From assembly GCF_007989825.1 (NCBI RefSeq), contig NZ_BJUA01000003.1, positions 1 through 64,000 of the forward strand: a DNA stretch of 64,000 nucleotides, in the 5' to 3' direction. This DNA is from Cellulomonas persica. GTDB taxonomy: Bacteria; Actinomycetota; Actinomycetes; Actinomycetales; Cellulomonadaceae. Both the position numbers and the translations under genes were made by a program. The notes under the pieces are model-generated. The model had not been told where the DNA came from. It did not search any database and was given only the letters and a program-made list of their open reading frames with translations. Positions within the stretch are counted from its first letter, which is position 1. Each line of letters opens with the position of its first letter. Positions 55,661-64,000 of this stretch are shown one piece after another.

Positions 55661-58600
55661 GTGAGCTTCGCCAGCACGCCCCGTAACCCGTCCGCCGCCA
55701 GACCCGGTGACCGGCCGGCCAACAAGCGCCGCAGCGCGCTCGTGCCGACGCTCGTCGTGCTCGGCGTGATCGTCCTGCTGGTGGTGATCCTCGCCCAGGT
55801 CTGGACCGAGTGGCTGTGGTTCGACCAGCTCGGCTTCATCGAGGTGCTCCGCACCGAGTGGGGCACGCGCATCGTGCTGTTCCTGCTCGGGTTCACGCTC
55901 ATGGCCGTGCCGGTGGGCCTGAGCATGCGGTACGCGTACTCGTCCCGGCCGGTGTACGCGCCGTCGACGCCCGAGCAGGCGAGCCTCGACCAGTACCGCG
56001 AGGCGATCGAGCCGCTGCGCCGGCTCGTCATGATCGTCGGCCCGGCGCTGCTCGGTCTGTTCGCAGGTGCCGCGATGTCGCAGCGGTGGGACACCGTCCA
56101 GCTGTGGCTGCACGCGCAGCACGTCGGCCAGGCGGACCCGCAGTACGGGATCGACCTCGGGTTCTACCTGTTCACGCTGCCCGCGATCCGGTTCGTCGTG
56201 TCGTTCCTCATGGCGGTCGTCGTGCTGTCCGGCGTGGCCGCGCTCGCGACCCAGTACCTGTACGGCGGCCTGCGGATCGGCGGCAGCAAGGACACGCCGC
56301 GCACGACGCGCGCCGCGCGCATCCAGCTGTCGGTGATCGGTGCGGTGCTCATGCTGCTCATCGCCGGGAACTACTGGCTCGACCGCTACTCGATCCTGAC
56401 CAAGACGGCCGAGAAGTTCGACGGCGCGTCCTACACGGACGTGCACGCGGTCATCCCATCGAAGGCGATCCTGGCGGGCATCGCGGTGTTCGTCGCGGTC
56501 ACGTTCGTCGTGACGGCGATCCGCGGGAACTGGCGCCTGCCGCTCATCGGTGCGGGCCTGATGGTCGTCGCGGCGATCGCGGTGGGCGGCATCTACCCGG
56601 CGGTCGTGCAGCGCTTCCAGGTGCAGCCGAACCAGCAGGACGCCGAGTCGGAGTACATCAAGCGCAACATCGACGCGACGCGCACGGCCTACGGCATCGA
56701 CGACGTCGACGTCGAGGACTACGACGCGAAGGTCACGGCGGAGCCGCAGGCGCTGCGTGACGACGCGGAGACCGCGGCGTCGATCCGTCTGCTCGACCCG
56801 CAGGTCGTCAGCCCGTCGTTCAAGCAGCTCCAGCAGGTCACGACGTTCTACAGCTTCCCGGACACGCTGTCAGTGGACCGCTACACGCTCGACGGCGAGA
56901 GCCAGGACACCGTGATCGCCGCGCGCGAGCTCAACCTCAGCGGTCTCGAGGCGTCGCAGCGCAACTGGACCAACGACGTCACGGTCTACACGCACGGCTA
57001 CGGGGTGGTCGCCGCGTTCGGCAACCGCACCGCGGCCCGCGGCGCGCCGTCGTTCTGGGAGAGCGGGATCCCGTCGACGGGCCAGATGGGCGAGTACGAG
57101 CCGCGGCTGTACTTCAGCCCGGGCTCGCCGGCGTACTCGATCGTCGGTGGCCCCGAGGGCACGGAGTGGGAGCTCGACCGTCCGACGAACGACGGCGGCG
57201 GCTCGATCAACACGCGCTTCCCGACGCAGGACGTCTCGGCCGGTCCGGACGTCGGCAACGCGTTCAACAAGCTGCTGTACGCGGTGAAGTTCGGCTCGGA
57301 GCAGATCCTGTTCTCCGACCGCGTCAACGAGCACTCGCAGATCCTGTACGACCGCAGCCCGCGGGACCGCGTCTCGAAGGTCGCGCCGTACCTGACGCTC
57401 GACGGGCGTGTGTACCCGGCCGTCGTCGACGGGCGCGTCAAGTGGATCGTCGACGGCTACACGACGAGCAACCAGTACCCGTACGCCGCGCAGGTCACGC
57501 TCGACGACGCGACGGCGGACTCGCTCACGCAGTCGTCGGCCGCGGTGCAGGCGCTGCAGTCGAAGACCGCCAACTACATCCGCAACTCGGTCAAGGCGAC
57601 CGTCGACGCGTACGACGGCTCCGTCACGCTGTACGCGTGGGACGACCAGGACCCGGTCCTCAAGGCGTGGAGCGAGATCTTCCCGACGTCGCTCGAGCCG
57701 CTGAGCAAGATCGACGGCGAGCTCATGTCGCACCTGCGCTACCCGGAGGACCTGTTCAAGGTTCAGCGTGAGCTGCTGACGCGCTACCACGTGTCCGACC
57801 CGAAGCAGTTCTTCACCGGCACGGACTTCTGGGCCGTCCCGGACGACCCGAACGCCGCGGGCTCGATCGCCCAGCCGCCGTACTACATGACGCTGCGGAT
57901 GCCGGGTGCGGACACCGCGAGCTTCTCGCTGACCTCGACGTTCATCCCGTTCGGCCAGCAGGCCCGCAACGTCATGCGCGGGTACGTGGCGGTCGACGCG
58001 GATGCGGGGTCGCAGGACGGCACCAAGGCGGAGGGCTACGGGAAGATCCGGCTGCTCGAGCTACCACGGGACGGGTCTGTGCCCGGCCCCGGCCAGGTGA
58101 ACAACAACATGACGACCGACTCGAAGGTCGCGGAGGAGTTCACGCTGCTCGGCCGCGGCGGGGCGCAGATCGTCCGCGCGAACCTGCTCGCGCTGCCGGT
58201 GGGCGACGGGATGCTCTACGTGCAGCCGGTCTACCTGCAGGCCGAGACGGGGACGACGTTCCCGCTGCTGCAGCGCGTGATCGTCGCGTTCGGTGACGAC
58301 GTCGAGATCGCCGAGACCCTCGACGAGGCGCTCAACGCGGTGTTCGAGGGGGACTCCGGCGTGGACACCGGCACGGACCCGGGAACGGATCCCGGCACCG
58401 ACCCGGGTACCGAGCCGGACGACGAGCCCACGCAGGAGCCGGGCGACGAGCCGACGCAGGAACCCGGTGACGAGACGGACGCGGCCGCGCGTGCGGCCCT
58501 CGCCGACGCGCTCGACCGCGCACGTCAGGCGATGGAGGACTCGCAGACGGCCCTGACCGCCGGTGACTTCGCCGCGTACGGCGAGGCGCAGGACCGGCTC

Positions 58601-58699
58601 GACCAGGCGATTGCCGACGCGCTCGCGGCGGAGGCGCGCCTCGAGGGCGCGTCGGCCGACGAGCCGGCTCCCACGTCGACCGCGACCGCGGGGCCCTGA
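55661..58699 (+). CDS. UPF0182 large membrane protein
   Basis: 1012-residue protein (Rv3193c-like). Seven N-terminal hydrophobic helices (residues 25 to about 320, starting LVPTLVVLGVIVLLVVILAQ and WTEWLWFDQLGF) precede a large extracytoplasmic domain with QVQPNQQDAESEYIKRNIDATRTAYG, YFSPGSPAYSIVGG and FKVQRELLTRYHVSDPKQFFTG, all UPF0182 hallmarks. The C-terminal tail has GTDP repeats, then EPTQEPGD repeats and a helical coiled-coil segment. The function is unknown; its conserved linkage with the PDZ protease suggests an envelope quality-control partner. A strong terminator follows. Confidence 0.93.
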   Translation: MSFASTPRNPSAARPGDRPANKRRSALVPTLVVLGVIVLLVVILAQVWTEWLWFDQLGFIEVLRTEWGTRIVLFLLGFTLMAVPVGLSMRYAYSSRPVYAPSTPEQASLDQYREAIEPLRRLVMIVGPALLGLFAGAAMSQRWDTVQLWLHAQHVGQADPQYGIDLGFYLFTLPAIRFVVSFLMAVVVLSGVAALATQYLYGGLRIGGSKDTPRTTRAARIQLSVIGAVLMLLIAGNYWLDRYSILTKTAEKFDGASYTDVHAVIPSKAILAGIAVFVAVTFVVTAIRGNWRLPLIGAGLMVVAAIAVGGIYPAVVQRFQVQPNQQDAESEYIKRNIDATRTAYGIDDVDVEDYDAKVTAEPQALRDDAETAASIRLLDPQVVSPSFKQLQQVTTFYSFPDTLSVDRYTLDGESQDTVIAARELNLSGLEASQRNWTNDVTVYTHGYGVVAAFGNRTAARGAPSFWESGIPSTGQMGEYEPRLYFSPGSPAYSIVGGPEGTEWELDRPTNDGGGSINTRFPTQDVSAGPDVGNAFNKLLYAVKFGSEQILFSDRVNEHSQILYDRSPRDRVSKVAPYLTLDGRVYPAVVDGRVKWIVDGYTTSNQYPYAAQVTLDDATADSLTQSSAAVQALQSKTANYIRNSVKATVDAYDGSVTLYAWDDQDPVLKAWSEIFPTSLEPLSKIDGELMSHLRYPEDLFKVQRELLTRYHVSDPKQFFTGTDFWAVPDDPNAAGSIAQPPYYMTLRMPGADTASFSLTSTFIPFGQQARNVMRGYVAVDADAGSQDGTKAEGYGKIRLLELPRDGSVPGPGQVNNNMTTDSKVAEEFTLLGRGGAQIVRANLLALPVGDGMLYVQPVYLQAETGTTFPLLQRVIVAFGDDVEIAETLDEALNAVFEGDSGVDTGTDPGTDPGTDPGTEPDDEPTQEPGDEPTQEPGDETDAAARAALADALDRARQAMEDSQTALTAGDFAAYGEAQDRLDQAIADALAAEARLEGASADEPAPTSTATAGP

Positions 58700-58723
58700 C
58701 CCGCACGCTCCACGAGCTGCTCG

Positions 58724-58764
58724 ACGACGACGGCCCCGCACCTCGCGTGCGGGGCCGTCGTCGT
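58724..58764 (+). terminator. Terminator after UPF0182 gene
   Basis: Perfect 17-bp arms beginning ACGACGACGGCCCCGCA with a 7-base loop, 24 bases after the stop codon and before the zinc operon promoter. Confidence 0.85.
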
Positions 58765-58824
58765 ACGCCCTCCGCGCGGGCGTCGGGGCGGGGTGCGACA
58801 CGGCAGGACCTGAGGTGCGTCCCA

Positions 58825-58852
58825 GCCTTATTGGGAACTGCTATCGTTATCG
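58825..58852 (+). promoter_or_regulatory. AT-rich promoter/possible Zur box before znuA
   Basis: CTTATTGGGAACTGCTATCG followed by TTATCG, about 37 bases before znuA, is the only AT-rich stretch nearby. The zur upstream region carries a similar TGAGAAC...ATCG arrangement on its coding strand (62067-62088). Shared TGRGAAC halves suggest a Zur operator, but the palindrome is poor. Confidence 0.45.
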
Positions 58853-58888
58853 ACGCCGCACGGTGCGGCACCAGAAAGGGGTCCCCGC

Positions 58889-59881
58889 ATGCGTGCGCGC
58901 ACCGCTGTCGTTCTTGCGGCCTGTGCCGCGCTCGGCCTCGTCGCCGGCTGCTCGTCGTCCGAACCGGCCGACGACGCCCGCCTGTCGATCGTCGCGTCCA
59001 CCAACGTCTGGGGCGACGTGGCGCGCCAGGTCGCGGGCGACCTCGCCGACGTGAGCTCGATCGTCGACGACCCGTCCGTCGACCCGCACTCGTTCGAGGC
59101 GAGCGCACGGGTCGAGCTCGCGATCTCACGTGCCGACCTCGTCGTCGTCAACGGCGGCGGCTACGACGACTTCGCGTCGCAGCTCGTCGACGCGCTCGAC
59201 GCGCCGCCCCCGGTCGTCGACGCCGTCGACGCCTCGGGTCTGGCTGACGAGGACGCGACTGACGAGCACGCGGCCGACGAGCACGCGGCCGACGAGCATG
59301 CGGCCGACGAGCACGCGGAGGACGAGCACGCGGACGACGAGCACGGGCACGCGCACGGCGAGCTGAACGAGCACGTCTGGTACGACCTGGCGACGGTGCA
59401 GGCGGTGGCGCGTGACATCGCCGACGCGCTCGCCGAGATCGCGCCCGAGCACGCGGCGACGTTCTCGCGCAACGCCGACGACTTCTCCGGGGAGGTCGAC
59501 GGGCTCACGCACTCCGCGGCGCAGATCGCGCAGGCGTACGGCGGCACGGGCGTCGTCGTGACCGAGCCCGTGCCGGTGTACCTCGTGCAGACCGCAGGCC
59601 TCGAGGACCGCACGCCGCCGGAGTTCGCGGAGTCCGTCGAGCAGGAGATCGACGTGCCGCCGGCGGCGATGGACGAGACGCTCGCGCTGGTCGCTTCGCA
59701 CGACGTGGCCCTCCTCGTGTACAACGAGCAGACGACGGGCCCGCAGACCGACCAGGTGGTGCAGGCCGCTCGCGACGCGGGTCTGCCGGTCGTGAACGTC
59801 ACCGAGACGCTGCCGGAGGGTGAGGACTACGTGTCGTGGATGGCGGGCAACCTCGAGGCGCTCGCGCAGGCGCTCGCGTGA
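58889..59881 (+). CDS. znuA: Zinc ABC transporter substrate-binding lipoprotein
   Basis: 330-residue cluster-9 metal-binding lipoprotein. The lipobox LVAGC places lipid on C21. The metal site uses DPHSFEAS (first His), NEHVWYDL (second His), a Glu/His region near TEPVPVY and the terminal VYNEQTTGPQTDQV Asp/Glu. Between the first strands and NEHVW lies a loop of DEHA repeats (about residues 126-157) rich in His and Asp, the ZnuA signature for zinc capture. AAAGGGG precedes ATG 58889. First gene of znuACB. Confidence 0.94.
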   Translation: MRARTAVVLAACAALGLVAGCSSSEPADDARLSIVASTNVWGDVARQVAGDLADVSSIVDDPSVDPHSFEASARVELAISRADLVVVNGGGYDDFASQLVDALDAPPPVVDAVDASGLADEDATDEHAADEHAADEHAADEHAEDEHADDEHGHAHGELNEHVWYDLATVQAVARDIADALAEIAPEHAATFSRNADDFSGEVDGLTHSAAQIAQAYGGTGVVVTEPVPVYLVQTAGLEDRTPPEFAESVEQEIDVPPAAMDETLALVASHDVALLVYNEQTTGPQTDQVVQAARDAGLPVVNVTETLPEGEDYVSWMAGNLEALAQALA

Positions 59882-60678
59882 GCACGGCCGCGGCGCCGCT
59901 CGAGCTCGAGCGCGCGCGGCTCGCGTACGGCAAGCGCGTCGTGTGGTCCGACGTGGACCTCACGGTACGCCCCGGCGAGTTCCTCACGGTCCTGGGCCCG
60001 AACGGCTCGGGCAAGACGAGCCTGCTGCGCGCGATCCTCGGCCTGACGCCGCTGTCGGGCGGCCGCCTGACCATCATGGGGGCACCGCCGCGGCGCGGCA
60101 GTCGCGCGGTCGGCTACATCCCGCAGCAGCGCCTGATCGACCCGTCGACGCCCGTGCGGGCGCGCGACCTCGTCCGGCTCGGGCTGGACGGCGACCGCTG
60201 GGGGATCGGCGGGCGTCGCACGCGCGAGCGGGTCGACGCGCTGCTCGCCGCGGTGGGCGCGACCGCGTACGCCGACGTGCCGCTCGGGATGCTCTCGGGC
60301 GGCGAGCAGCAGCGGGTCCGGATCGCGCAGGCGCTCGGCACCGAGCCCGCGCTGCTGCTGTGCGACGAGCCGCTGCTCTCGCTCGACCTCAAGCACCAGC
60401 ACGAGGTCACCGCGCTCATCCACGCGATGCGGCGCGAGCGCGGCACGGCCGTCGTGTTCGTGACGCACGAGATCAACCCGGTGCTGCCGTACACCGACCG
60501 CGTGCTGTACCTGGCGCCGGGCGGCCACGCGATCGGGGCGCCCGATGACGTCCTCACGTCCGCGCAGCTGTCCGCGTTGTACGGCACGCCGGTCGACGTC
60601 CTGCACTCGCAGGGTCGTGTCGTGATCGTGGGCGGCGACGACGAGCACGTCCACCACGTCGAGGAGGCACAGGAGTGA
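59878..60678 (+). CDS. znuC: Zinc ABC transporter ATPase
   Basis: 266-residue ATP-binding subunit. Walker A is LGPNGSGKTS, Q-loop GYIPQQRLIDPS, signature LSGGEQQRVRIAQAL, Walker B LLLCDEPLLSLD and H-loop VFVTHEINPVLPY, typical of Mn/Zn-type importers. The C-terminus ends GGDDEHVHHVEEAQE with extra His residues. The GTG start overlaps the znuA stop by 4 bases; a longer frame from 59836 lies within znuA and is unlikely. Confidence 0.95.
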   Translation: MSTAAAPLELERARLAYGKRVVWSDVDLTVRPGEFLTVLGPNGSGKTSLLRAILGLTPLSGGRLTIMGAPPRRGSRAVGYIPQQRLIDPSTPVRARDLVRLGLDGDRWGIGGRRTRERVDALLAAVGATAYADVPLGMLSGGEQQRVRIAQALGTEPALLLCDEPLLSLDLKHQHEVTALIHAMRRERGTAVVFVTHEINPVLPYTDRVLYLAPGGHAIGAPDDVLTSAQLSALYGTPVDVLHSQGRVVIVGGDDEHVHHVEEAQE

Positions 60679-61610
60679 GCGCGCCCGCTCTGCTTGCGGG
60701 CGTGCTGCCTGCTGAGGTCGCCGACGACTGGTGGACCCGCATCTTCGACTTCTCCGACTACGGCGCGCTGCTGGCGCTCGTGCACAACTCGCTGCTCGCC
60801 GGGCTCGTGCTCGGGCTCGTCGGCGGGCTCGTCGGCGTGTTCGTCATGCAGCGCGACCTCGCGTTCGCGGTGCACGGCATCAGCGAGCTGTCCTTCGCGG
60901 GCGCCGCCGCGGCGCTGCTGCTGTCGATCGACGTGATGCTGGGTGCCGTGCTCGGCTCGGTGGTCGCGGCGCTCGTGATCGGCCTGCTCGGGACGCGCGC
61001 ACGCGACCGCAACTCGATCATCGGCGTGCTCATGCCGTTCGGGCTGGGTCTCGGGGTGCTCTTCCTCGCGCTGTACCCGGGGCGCGCGGCGAACAAGTTC
61101 GGGCTGCTCACGGGGCAGATCGTGGCCGTTGACTCGACGCGCCTGTCGCTGTTCCTGGTGATCGCCGCGGTCGTCGTCGCGGGGCTCGTCGCGATCTGGC
61201 GACCGCTGACGTTCGCGAGCGTCGACCCGGACGTCGCTGCGGCGCGCGGCGTGCCGACCCGGGCGCTCGGCCTGGGGTTCATGCTGCTGCTGGGGCTCGC
61301 GGTGGCCCTCGCGGTGCAGGTCGTCGGCGCGCTGCTCGTGCTCTCGCTGCTCATCACGCCCGCGGCGGCCGCCACGCGCGTGAGCGCCTCGCCCGTGGCG
61401 GTGCCGCTGCTCTCGGTCGCGTTCGCGGTGACGAGCGCGGTGGGCGGGATCCTGCTCGCGCTGGGTGGCTCGGTGCCGATCAGCCCGTACGTCACGACGG
61501 TGTCGTTCGTGATCTACGTGGTGTGCCGGATCGTCGGCGACGCGCGGACGCGGCGGGGCTGGGCTCGTCGTGCCGCCGCGGCCAGCGAGGCCGAGGTCGC
61601 CGCGGCCTGA
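60675..61610 (+). CDS. znuB: Zinc ABC transporter permease
   Basis: 311-residue ABC-3 family permease with about eight helices: FVMQRDLAFAVHGISELSFAGAAAALL (the family signature), GLLGTRARDRNSIIGVLMPFGLGLGVLFL, VGALLVLSLLITPAAAATRV and LGGSVPISPYVTTVSFVIYVV. Its GTG start overlaps the znuC stop by 4 bases. It completes the znuACB importer and is convergent with zur (24 bp between stops). Confidence 0.95.
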   Translation: MSAPALLAGVLPAEVADDWWTRIFDFSDYGALLALVHNSLLAGLVLGLVGGLVGVFVMQRDLAFAVHGISELSFAGAAAALLLSIDVMLGAVLGSVVAALVIGLLGTRARDRNSIIGVLMPFGLGLGVLFLALYPGRAANKFGLLTGQIVAVDSTRLSLFLVIAAVVVAGLVAIWRPLTFASVDPDVAAARGVPTRALGLGFMLLLGLAVALAVQVVGALLVLSLLITPAAAATRVSASPVAVPLLSVAFAVTSAVGGILLALGGSVPISPYVTTVSFVIYVVCRIVGDARTRRGWARRAAAASEAEVAAA

Positions 61611-61634
61611 TCCCGCGGGCGGGTGGTGGGTCGC

Positions 61635-62039
61635 TCAGACCGTGGCGGGCTCGTCCGCGCACGTCGCGCAGGTGCCCATGAGCTCGAGCGTGTGGGACAC
61701 GTCGACGAAGCCGGTCTCGGCGGACAGCGACGCGACGAGCGTCTCGAACGCGGCGGCCTGGACCTCGACCGTGCGACCGCAGCTGCGGCACACCAGGTGG
61801 TGGTGGTGCCCCTGCCGCTCGCAGCGCCGGTAGAGCGTCTCGCCGTTCGCGGTGCGCAGGACGTCGAACTCGCCGCTCGCGGCCATCGCTCCGAGCGTGC
61901 GGTAGACGGTCGCGAGGCCGATGTCGTCGCCGCGCTGGACCAGCAGCATGTGGATCTGCTGCGCGCTGCGGAACTCGACCAGCTCGTCCATGAGCTGCCC
62001 GATCGCGCGCCGCTGGCGCGTCGTGCGCTGACCGATCAC
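61635..62039 (-). CDS. zur: Zinc uptake regulator (Fur family)
   Basis: 134-residue Fur-family repressor. The DNA-binding part is QRRAIGQLMDELVEFRSAQQIHMLLVQRGDDIGLATVYRTLGAMAASG, the sensing site YRRCERQGHHHHLVCRSCGRTVEV, and the structural zinc is held by CRSC and a C-terminal CATC. Position next to znuACB identifies it as Zur rather than Fur. GTG 62039 is chosen because GGAGG lies 5 bases upstream; GTG 62045 would overlap that ribosome site. Confidence 0.93.
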   Translation of the reverse strand: MIGQRTTRQRRAIGQLMDELVEFRSAQQIHMLLVQRGDDIGLATVYRTLGAMAASGEFDVLRTANGETLYRRCERQGHHHHLVCRSCGRTVEVQAAAFETLVASLSAETGFVDVSHTLELMGTCATCADEPATV

Positions 62040-62124
62040 GTCCACCTCCGGGGGAGTCGCCCGATTCTACGTGGTTCTCATGTGCAACAAGCAGCAGGCG
62101 AGCGTGTCGTTGCCTTCCGAGCCG

Positions 62125-62155
62125 GTTACTGGGTAACCTGTGGTTACTGCGTAAC
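62125..62155. promoter_or_regulatory. Two GTTAC-N3-GTAAC palindromes, PadR operator
   Basis: GTTACTGGGTAAC (62125-62137) and GTTACTGCGTAAC (62143-62155) are near-identical 13-bp palindromes spaced 18 bp apart, ending 21 bases before the padR start. Two in-phase sites before an autoregulated PadR gene suggest cooperative dimer binding. Confidence 0.7.
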
Positions 62156-62176
62156 TAGATCACGTCAGGGGGCTCG

Positions 62177-62800
62177 ATGTCCGTCCGCCAGGGACTGCTC
62201 GCACTTCTCGCCGACGCACCCATGCACGCCTACCAGCTCCGCCACGAGTTCGAGCAGCGCACCGGCGGGACCTGGCCGCTCAACATGGGCCAGGTCTCCA
62301 CGACGCTCGACCGTCTGGTGCGCGACGAGCTCGTCGCGCCGCTGGACGTGGACGCCGACGACGTCGTGCGCTACCACCTCACCCATACCGGACGGGCGGA
62401 GCTCGAGCGCTGGTGGACCACCGCGGTCGTGCGTTCGGCCCCCGCGCGCGACGAGCTGAGCATCAAGCTCGCGCTCGCGGTCAGCGCGCCCGGCGTCGAC
62501 GTCTGCGTGATCGTGCAGACGCAGCGCACCGAGACCATGCGCGCGCTGCGCGACCTCACGCGGCTCAAGGCCGACCTGCCGGCCAGCGGCTGGACGCGCG
62601 AGGACCTCGCGTGGTCGCTCGTGCTCGACCACCTGATCTTCGCCGCCGAGGCCGAGGTGCGCTGGCTCGACCACGTCGAGGCCCGGGTCGCGCGCGCCAC
62701 CGACAAGGGCATCGTGCTCGCGCCCCGAGCGGCGTCCGGTGAGCTGCCGCCCGCGGAGCAGGCCGCGCGCGAGCACGTCGCCGACGGCGGTGCGCGATGA
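62177..62800 (+). CDS. PadR-family transcriptional regulator
   Basis: 207-residue PadR regulator. The winged helix is RQGLLALLADAPMHAYQLRHEFEQRTGGTWPLNMGQVSTTLDRLVRDELV, then a C-terminal Vir-type dimerisation domain (VCVIVQTQRTETMRALRDLTRLK, LVLDHLIFAAEAEVRWLDHVEARV). It overlaps the following ABC ATPase by 4 bases, so it probably represses its own exporter operon in response to a drug or lipid. The palindrome pair just upstream is the likely operator. Confidence 0.93.
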   Translation: MSVRQGLLALLADAPMHAYQLRHEFEQRTGGTWPLNMGQVSTTLDRLVRDELVAPLDVDADDVVRYHLTHTGRAELERWWTTAVVRSAPARDELSIKLALAVSAPGVDVCVIVQTQRTETMRALRDLTRLKADLPASGWTREDLAWSLVLDHLIFAAEAEVRWLDHVEARVARATDKGIVLAPRAASGELPPAEQAAREHVADGGAR

Positions 62801-63537
62801 GCCCGCGCGCGACCGGCCCCGTCGTCCTCGCCCTGCGTGGCGTGACCCGCGTGCACGGCAGCGGCGCCTCGCAGGTGCGCGCGCTCGCGGGTGTCGACCT
62901 CGACGTGCGGCTCGGCGAGCTCGTCGCCGTCATGGGCGCCTCCGGCTCGGGCAAGTCGACGCTGCTCAACGTCGCCGGCGGGCTCGACACCCCGACGTCG
63001 GGCACGGTGACGCTCGCGGGCAGCGAGCTGTCCGCGCTCGACCCCACCGGTCGCGCACGCCTGCGCCGCCGCAGCGTCGGGTACGTCTTCCAGGACTTCA
63101 ACCTCATCCCCGCGCTGACCGCCGCGGAGAACGTCGCGCTGCCGCGCGAGCTCGACGGCGTGCGCACCCGGCAGGCCAGACGCGAGGCGCACGCGGCGCT
63201 GTCCGAGGTCGGCATCGCCGAGCTCGCGGACCGGTTCCCCGACGAGATGTCCGGCGGTCAGCAGCAGCGGGTCGCGATCGCCCGCGCGCTCGTCGGCCCG
63301 CGCCGCCTCGTCCTCGCCGACGAGCCCACCGGCGCCCTCGACTCCGTCACGGGCGAGGACGTCATGCGCGTGCTGCGCGCGCGGGTCGACGCGGGCGCGG
63401 CAGGCCTCCTGGTGACGCACGAGCCGCGGTTCGCGGCCTGGGCCGACCGCACGGTGTTCGTGCGCGACGGCGTGGTCGTCGACGGGACCGGGGAGCGCGG
63501 CGGTCCCGAGGTGCTCCTGACCGGCGGCGTGCGCTGA
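62797..63537 (+). CDS. ABC transporter ATP-binding protein
   Basis: 246-residue MacB/LolD-type ATPase. Walker A is GASGSGKST, Q-loop VFQDFNLIPALT, signature MSGGQQQRVAIARAL, Walker B LVLADEPTGALD, H-loop LLVTHEPR. It partners the FtsX-like permease starting at its stop (TGATG overlap). It is similar in design to the TCS-linked ABC pair at 12.8-15.5 kb, but here controlled by PadR. Confidence 0.92.
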   Translation: MSPRATGPVVLALRGVTRVHGSGASQVRALAGVDLDVRLGELVAVMGASGSGKSTLLNVAGGLDTPTSGTVTLAGSELSALDPTGRARLRRRSVGYVFQDFNLIPALTAAENVALPRELDGVRTRQARREAHAALSEVGIAELADRFPDEMSGGQQQRVAIARALVGPRRLVLADEPTGALDSVTGEDVMRVLRARVDAGAAGLLVTHEPRFAAWADRTVFVRDGVVVDGTGERGGPEVLLTGGVR

Positions 63538-64000
63538 TGCGTCGCTGGTGGGGCGGCCTGCGGGTCGCCGCTCGTATCGCGCGCCGGGACGCCGTCCGGA
63601 GCAGGGGCCGGACGGCGTTGGTGGCGACGATGGTCGGGCTGCCCGTCGTCGCGGGCGTCGCGTTGATGACGATGGGCACCTCGGCGCTCCCGACCGGGGA
63701 GCACGAGGTCCGCACCGCGGTCGGGACGTCCGCGCAGGCGGTCGTCGAGTTCGCCGGCGTGCGCATCGAGGGGCAGGACCAGTCGTCGGGCGTGACGATC
63801 TGGGGCGACGGGGACCGCGACGTGCCGGTCGACGAGCGCGCCGCCGCGGTCGCGCGCCTCGTCCCGCACGCCGAGCGCGTCGTCGAGGTCGTCACGACCG
63901 CCGGGTCGGTGCGCGCGCAGGACGGTGAGCGGGCCGGGCTGGACCTCGGCGCGACCGAGGTCGCCGTCGTGCCCGCGGACGCGATCGAGTCGATCGCGGG
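63537..64000 (+). CDS. FtsX-like ABC permease (3' end outside window)
   Basis: Frame opens with ATG 63537 overlapping the ATPase stop and runs open to the window edge (about 154 residues): MRRWWGGLRVAARIARRDAV, then RTALVATMVGLPVVAGVALMTMG as the first transmembrane helix, then an extracytoplasmic stretch. Typical of the long FtsX/MacB permeases in PadR-controlled actinobacterial exporters. The C-terminal helices lie beyond the window. Confidence 0.85.
   Translation, partial: MRRWWGGLRVAARIARRDAVRSRGRTALVATMVGLPVVAGVALMTMGTSALPTGEHEVRTAVGTSAQAVVEFAGVRIEGQDQSSGVTIWGDGDRDVPVDERAAAVARLVPHAERVVEVVTTAGSVRAQDGERAGLDLGATEVAVVPADAIESIA

Noticed and set aside
59836..59877. Upstream start for znuC
   Set aside because: It would give a 14-residue extension inside znuA; the GTG at 59878 with a 4-base overlap fits the operon style.

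Overview
The window is a dense, very GC-rich (roughly 73-75% by eye) chromosomal segment of an actinobacterium. Codon use, frequent GTG starts, 4-bp ATGA/GTGA overlaps between neighbouring genes, whiB7, mycoredoxin, AdnAB and several actinobacteria-only families point to Micrococcales, most likely a Cellulomonas-like genus. The genus is an inference. I see about 58 genes, and no rRNA, tRNA, insertion sequence, prophage or CRISPR array.

Layout. 1-4.4 kb: a cut-off aminoglycoside-phosphotransferase-like gene, an ArsR/SRPBCC/VOC operon with an operator-like palindrome, a small P-loop kinase, and a divergent DMT-transporter/MarR pair. 4.5-6.9 kb: a ZTP (pfl) riboswitch in front of glyA-folD, i.e. 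one-carbon folate metabolism. 7-12.8 kb: a small membrane protein, an M15 peptidase with a Lys/Ala repeat tail, exonuclease III, GntR plus a membrane protein behind a 19-bp inverted repeat, and an MFS exporter with its divergent winged-helix regulator. 12.8-17.8 kb: a histidine kinase/response regulator pair followed on the same strand by an ABC exporter. 17.9-21.1 kb: a deoR-galT-galK operon. 21.1-24.3 kb: an mgtE-like/DUF1003/mrp set. 24.4-30.5 kb: a secreted beta-helix protein, a glycine-zipper stress protein, aminopeptidase P, a PHP phosphoesterase and a MarC membrane protein.

30.6-58.7 kb is a conserved actinobacterial block. From memory of gene order it matches the M. tuberculosis Rv3211-to-Rv3193c neighbourhood: DEAD-box RNA helicase, ferritin-like protein, DUF3107, TetR, DUF3152, adnA, adnB, a phosphotransferase, nudC, mycoredoxin, uvrD2, whiB7, a ThiF/cyclodehydratase-like protein, a DUF2342 protein, a PDZ/Lon-type protease and a UPF0182 protein. 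DNA break resection (AdnAB), unwinding (UvrD2), NAD turnover (NudC), mycothiol redox repair (mycoredoxin) and antibiotic-stress transcription (WhiB7) therefore sit together. The whiB7 leader carries a WhiB7-type promoter, a 76-codon upstream ORF and an intrinsic terminator with a competing antiterminator pairing, and is the most interesting regulatory region here.

58.8-62.0 kb: a znuA-znuC-znuB zinc importer and its convergent Zur regulator. 62.1-64.0 kb: a PadR regulator behind two identical small palindromes, an ABC ATPase, and an FtsX-like permease cut by the window end.
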